8,172 bases of DNA, from assembly GCA_009923345.1 (NCBI GenBank), contig RFTR01000088.1, positions 1-8,172 of the forward strand, read 5' to 3'. The DNA is from Betaproteobacteria bacterium. Lineage in GTDB: Bacteria; Pseudomonadota; Gammaproteobacteria; Burkholderiales; Burkholderiaceae_C. Numbering within the stretch: the first letter of the stretch is position 1; every line of letters begins with the position of its first letter. Below, one piece after another: positions 6,664-8,172 of this stretch. The position numbers and the translations under genes were made by a program. The notes below the pieces were generated by a model. The model saw only the letters and a program-made list of their open reading frames with translations, was not told the origin of the DNA and ran no database searches.

Positions 6664-7552
6664 AAAAAAGATCATCCGCCATTTCAAGTAACCAAGTTGC
6701 GCGTTCGCGCATCACTTCATTCTCTAAATTGCGGTGAGACTGCGCAATTTGAATTGCCTGATTTAACCATTGGGTAAAGACTTTTTGGTCTTGTTTTTTA
6801 AGCGCAATGCTTTCCGCCTTAGCTACCCAAGGTCCTGCGCTTTCGCCTTTGCTTTGCGCAATCGCTTGGTCGAAATATTTTTCTGCAAGCGCCATAGAGC
6901 CACCAGGACGCGATGCTTCAAAAGTGCCCATCAAACTGGTCAGACCACCGCGGTTGAAGTCTGGATCTTTCTTCCACGCCAACGCAGCCAGATTAACTGC
7001 CAAAGGCAAATCTGCCACTTTGTCGGGATCGTCCTTAGACAACGATATAAAACCACCCCATGAAGCGGCTGCCCAATACGCTAACCCGACTTGGTCTTGC
7101 TTCAATCGCGTCAACAGCTGTGGATCATTTCGAATTAACGCTTGCTTAAATCCAGGCATAGACTTTTCTAATGCACCCATGGCATGTTGGTTCGCTCTTA
7201 AATACAAGCGCGCAGCGCGCTCGCGTATGCGTTGCGCCGCTTTGGCGTCTTGAGACTCAAGCTTTTCTGCATCAAAAGCTACAAAGGCATAAGCGTATTG
7301 GGTAAAGCCTGCAGCCACCGATTCGGCCAGCTTTAAATTGCCAGGTGATTCTTTGAGCACGGACTCAGACAACTTCAAATAAAAAGCACTGGCTTCACGC
7401 GCCAAAACAATATCGTCTTCGTCTGATTGCCCCTGTGTAGCCAAGGCATCGGCAGCTTTGTCCATCACGAAAGGCTTTAAAGCGCATCCTGCGAGCGCTT
7501 GGATAGAAAGCACCACCACACAGTAATAGGCAAAGCGCTGAAATCTATGCAT
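6662..7552 (-). CDS. tatT: TatT, TPR-type lipoprotein component of a TRAP transporter
   Basis: Product 296 residues. It belongs to the TatT family, described in Treponema pallidum as a periplasmic lipoprotein with cryptic tetratricopeptide repeats that assembles with a DctP-like binding protein (TPAT systems, proposed to carry hydrophobic ligands). Seen: a lipoprotein signal with lipobox LAGC, lipidated Cys23, and Ala24 at +2, which predicts the outer membrane; an all-helical, Ala/Leu-rich body; and characteristic stretches GLAYWAAASWGGFISL (156-171) and FEASRPGG (211-218). It is first in the operon, directly before dctP, as in other TPAT loci. The ATG at 7552 is needed for the signal peptide but has no clear Shine-Dalgarno. 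A candidate Pho box and -10 lie upstream. Ligand and regulation are inferred only. Confidence 0.9.
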   Translation of the reverse strand: MHRFQRFAYYCVVVLSIQALAGCALKPFVMDKAADALATQGQSDEDDIVLAREASAFYLKLSESVLKESPGNLKLAESVAAGFTQYAYAFVAFDAEKLESQDAKAAQRIRERAARLYLRANQHAMGALEKSMPGFKQALIRNDPQLLTRLKQDQVGLAYWAAASWGGFISLSKDDPDKVADLPLAVNLAALAWKKDPDFNRGGLTSLMGTFEASRPGGSMALAEKYFDQAIAQSKGESAGPWVAKAESIALKKQDQKVFTQWLNQAIQIAQSHRNLENEVMRERATWLLEMADDLF

Positions 7553-7584
7553 TGAATTTTTGCGTGCTAGTTATTTAGTTTTCG

Positions 7585-7590
7585 ACTCTA
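7585..7590 (-). promoter_or_regulatory. Candidate -10 element for the tatT operon
   Basis: On the minus strand TAGAGT matches TATAAT at 4 of 6 positions and begins exactly 10 bases after the candidate Pho box. Transcription would start near 7577-7579, giving a leader of about 26 bases before the tatT ATG. A TAATAT hexamer closer to the box (about 7592-7597) is an alternative. Confidence 0.35.
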
Positions 7591-7600
7591 CATATTATTT

Positions 7601-7618
7601 GTGAATGAATCGTGACAA
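7601..7618 (-). promoter_or_regulatory. Candidate Pho box facing the tatT operon
   Basis: Read on the minus strand: TTGTCAC (7618-7612), GATT (7611-7608), CATTCAC (7607-7601). It has the 7-4-7 Pho-box layout with half-sites matching CTGTCAY at 6 and 5 of 7 positions. It lies about 50 bases before the tatT start and directly abuts a second candidate box facing the other way. It is weaker than the box at 3-20, so the call leans on geometry and context. Confidence 0.45.
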
Positions 7619-7636
7619 ACGTCATGAATTTGCCAT
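7619..7636 (+). promoter_or_regulatory. Candidate Pho box facing ppk2
   Basis: ACGTCAT (7619-7625), GAAT (7626-7629), TTGCCAT (7630-7636): 7-4-7 layout, each half-site matching CTGTCAT at 5 of 7 positions. It ends 38 bases before the ppk2 ATG and is followed after 10 bases by a -10-like hexamer. It is the weakest of the three boxes by match. Confidence 0.4.
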
Positions 7637-7646
7637 GAAGAACGTA

Positions 7647-7652
7647 GATGAT
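7647..7652 (+). promoter_or_regulatory. Candidate -10 element for ppk2
   Basis: GATGAT matches TATAAT at 4 of 6 positions, 10 bases after the candidate Pho box. TAGATG at 7645-7650 is an overlapping alternative. Transcription would start near 7658-7660, just before the AAGGAA ribosome-binding site, a short leader much like the one proposed for the gene at 57. Confidence 0.35.
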
Positions 7653-7674
7653 TTCCATCAAAGGAAATATCTAT

Positions 7675-8172
7675 ATGACCGACAAATTCCAACTCGACGC
7701 AGAACAACTACGCAAAATTCGCGAAGACATCTTGGACTCGATTGACGAAGAGTTAGAAATGGCTATTGACGACGGTGAAAACGAGAACGATCCTTTAGCC
7801 AGTCCAGTAGAAAAACAAGCTCGCGCTAACTACTTTCGCGAACTTCTGCGATTGCAGGGCGAGTTAGTCAAGTTGCAAGATTGGGTAGTAGCCACCAAAC
7901 AAAAGGTTGTCATTTTGTTTGAAGGTCGCGATGCCGCGGGAAAAGGCGGTGTGATCAAACGCATTACCCAGCGACTCAACCCGCGCGTTTGTCGGGTCAC
8001 TGCCTTGCCTGCTCCCAATGACCGCGAAAGAACGCAGTGGTACTTCCAACGCTATGTGACGCATTTGCCCGCTGCAGGTGAAATCGTTCTCTTTGACCGC
8101 AGTTGGTACAACCGAGCAGGTGTAGAACGCGTCATGGGGTTTTGTTCCGATGATGAATACGAAGAATTTTTT
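7675..8172 (+). CDS. ppk2: Polyphosphate kinase 2 (PPK2 family), 5' part, cut by the window end
   Basis: The open frame runs from the ATG at 7675 to the last base (166 codons, no stop). AAGGAA at 7661-7666 lies 8 bases before the ATG. PPK2 enzymes move phosphate between polyphosphate and nucleotides, often making ATP or GTP from the diphosphates. Seen: an acidic helical N-terminus (about 1-45, rich in Asp and Glu), Walker A GRDAAGKGG (84-92, Lys90), and the Walker B/lid region FDRSWYNRAGVE (Asp141, Arg142, Arg147). RDAAGKGG and DRSWYNRAGVE are hallmarks of the family. Single-domain members are roughly 260-310 residues, so about half is missing. A fused two-domain form cannot be excluded without the rest, but the N-terminal extension before Walker A fits a single-domain enzyme. 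It is divergent from the TRAP operon. Confidence 0.94.
   Translation, partial: MTDKFQLDAEQLRKIREDILDSIDEELEMAIDDGENENDPLASPVEKQARANYFRELLRLQGELVKLQDWVVATKQKVVILFEGRDAAGKGGVIKRITQRLNPRVCRVTALPAPNDRERTQWYFQRYVTHLPAAGEIVLFDRSWYNRAGVERVMGFCSDDEYEEFF

Noticed and set aside
6807..7253. 148-residue plus-strand frame inside tatT
   Set aside because: It is antisense to the conserved TatT core and shows no family features; a shadow frame.
7596..7619. Imperfect dyad TTTGT...ACAAA as a separate operator
   Set aside because: Only the outer five bases pair, and the sequence is better explained by the Pho-box-like direct repeat that overlaps it.

Overview
The window looks like chromosomal DNA of a Gram-negative proteobacterium, probably a betaproteobacterium of the order Burkholderiales with moderate GC. 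This placement is inferred from protein style and gene content (TatT-type TRAP transporter, PPK2, SixA, periplasmic alkaline phosphatase). No rRNA or other phylogenetic marker is present. Coding density is very high. No tRNA, rRNA, CRISPR array, insertion sequence or phage gene was seen, and no gap between genes exceeds about 125 bases.

Layout. (1) Positions 3-3332, plus strand: a candidate PhoB box and -10 element, then a small uncharacterised secreted protein (57-503), a large secreted alkaline phosphatase with a complete metal and catalytic site (527-2551), a strong hairpin (2557-2585), and a PlsC-family lysophospholipid acyltransferase with a GTG start (2598-3332). (2) Positions 7552 down to 3336, minus strand: a tight operon of tatT (TPR-type lipoprotein of TRAP transporters), a dctP-type solute-binding protein, a fused dctQ-dctM permease joined to dctP by a TAATG stop/start overlap, and sixA (phosphohistidine phosphatase). 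Its last stop codon lies 3 bases from the stop of the convergent acyltransferase gene. (3) Positions 7675-8172, plus strand: the 5' part of a PPK2 polyphosphate kinase gene, cut by the window end. It is divergent from tatT across 122 bases.

The signal that ties the window together is regulatory. A sequence resembling the E. coli Pho box (two 7-base CTGTCAT-like half-sites, 4 bases apart) lies before the alkaline phosphatase unit at 3-20. Two more, weaker ones lie back to back between tatT and ppk2 (7601-7618 facing tatT, 7619-7636 facing ppk2). In all three cases a 4/6 match to the -10 hexamer starts exactly 10 bases after the box, as expected when PhoB replaces the -35 element. This suggests a phosphate-starvation locus: phosphate release from esters (alkaline phosphatase), polyphosphate metabolism (PPK2), membrane-lipid acylation (PlsC family), and a TatT-associated TRAP importer not usually viewed as a Pho-regulon member. 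Its binding protein lacks the usual ligand-binding arginine, which fits a hydrophobic or otherwise non-standard ligand. The genes and motifs are read directly from sequence; the shared regulation and the transporter's role are inference.
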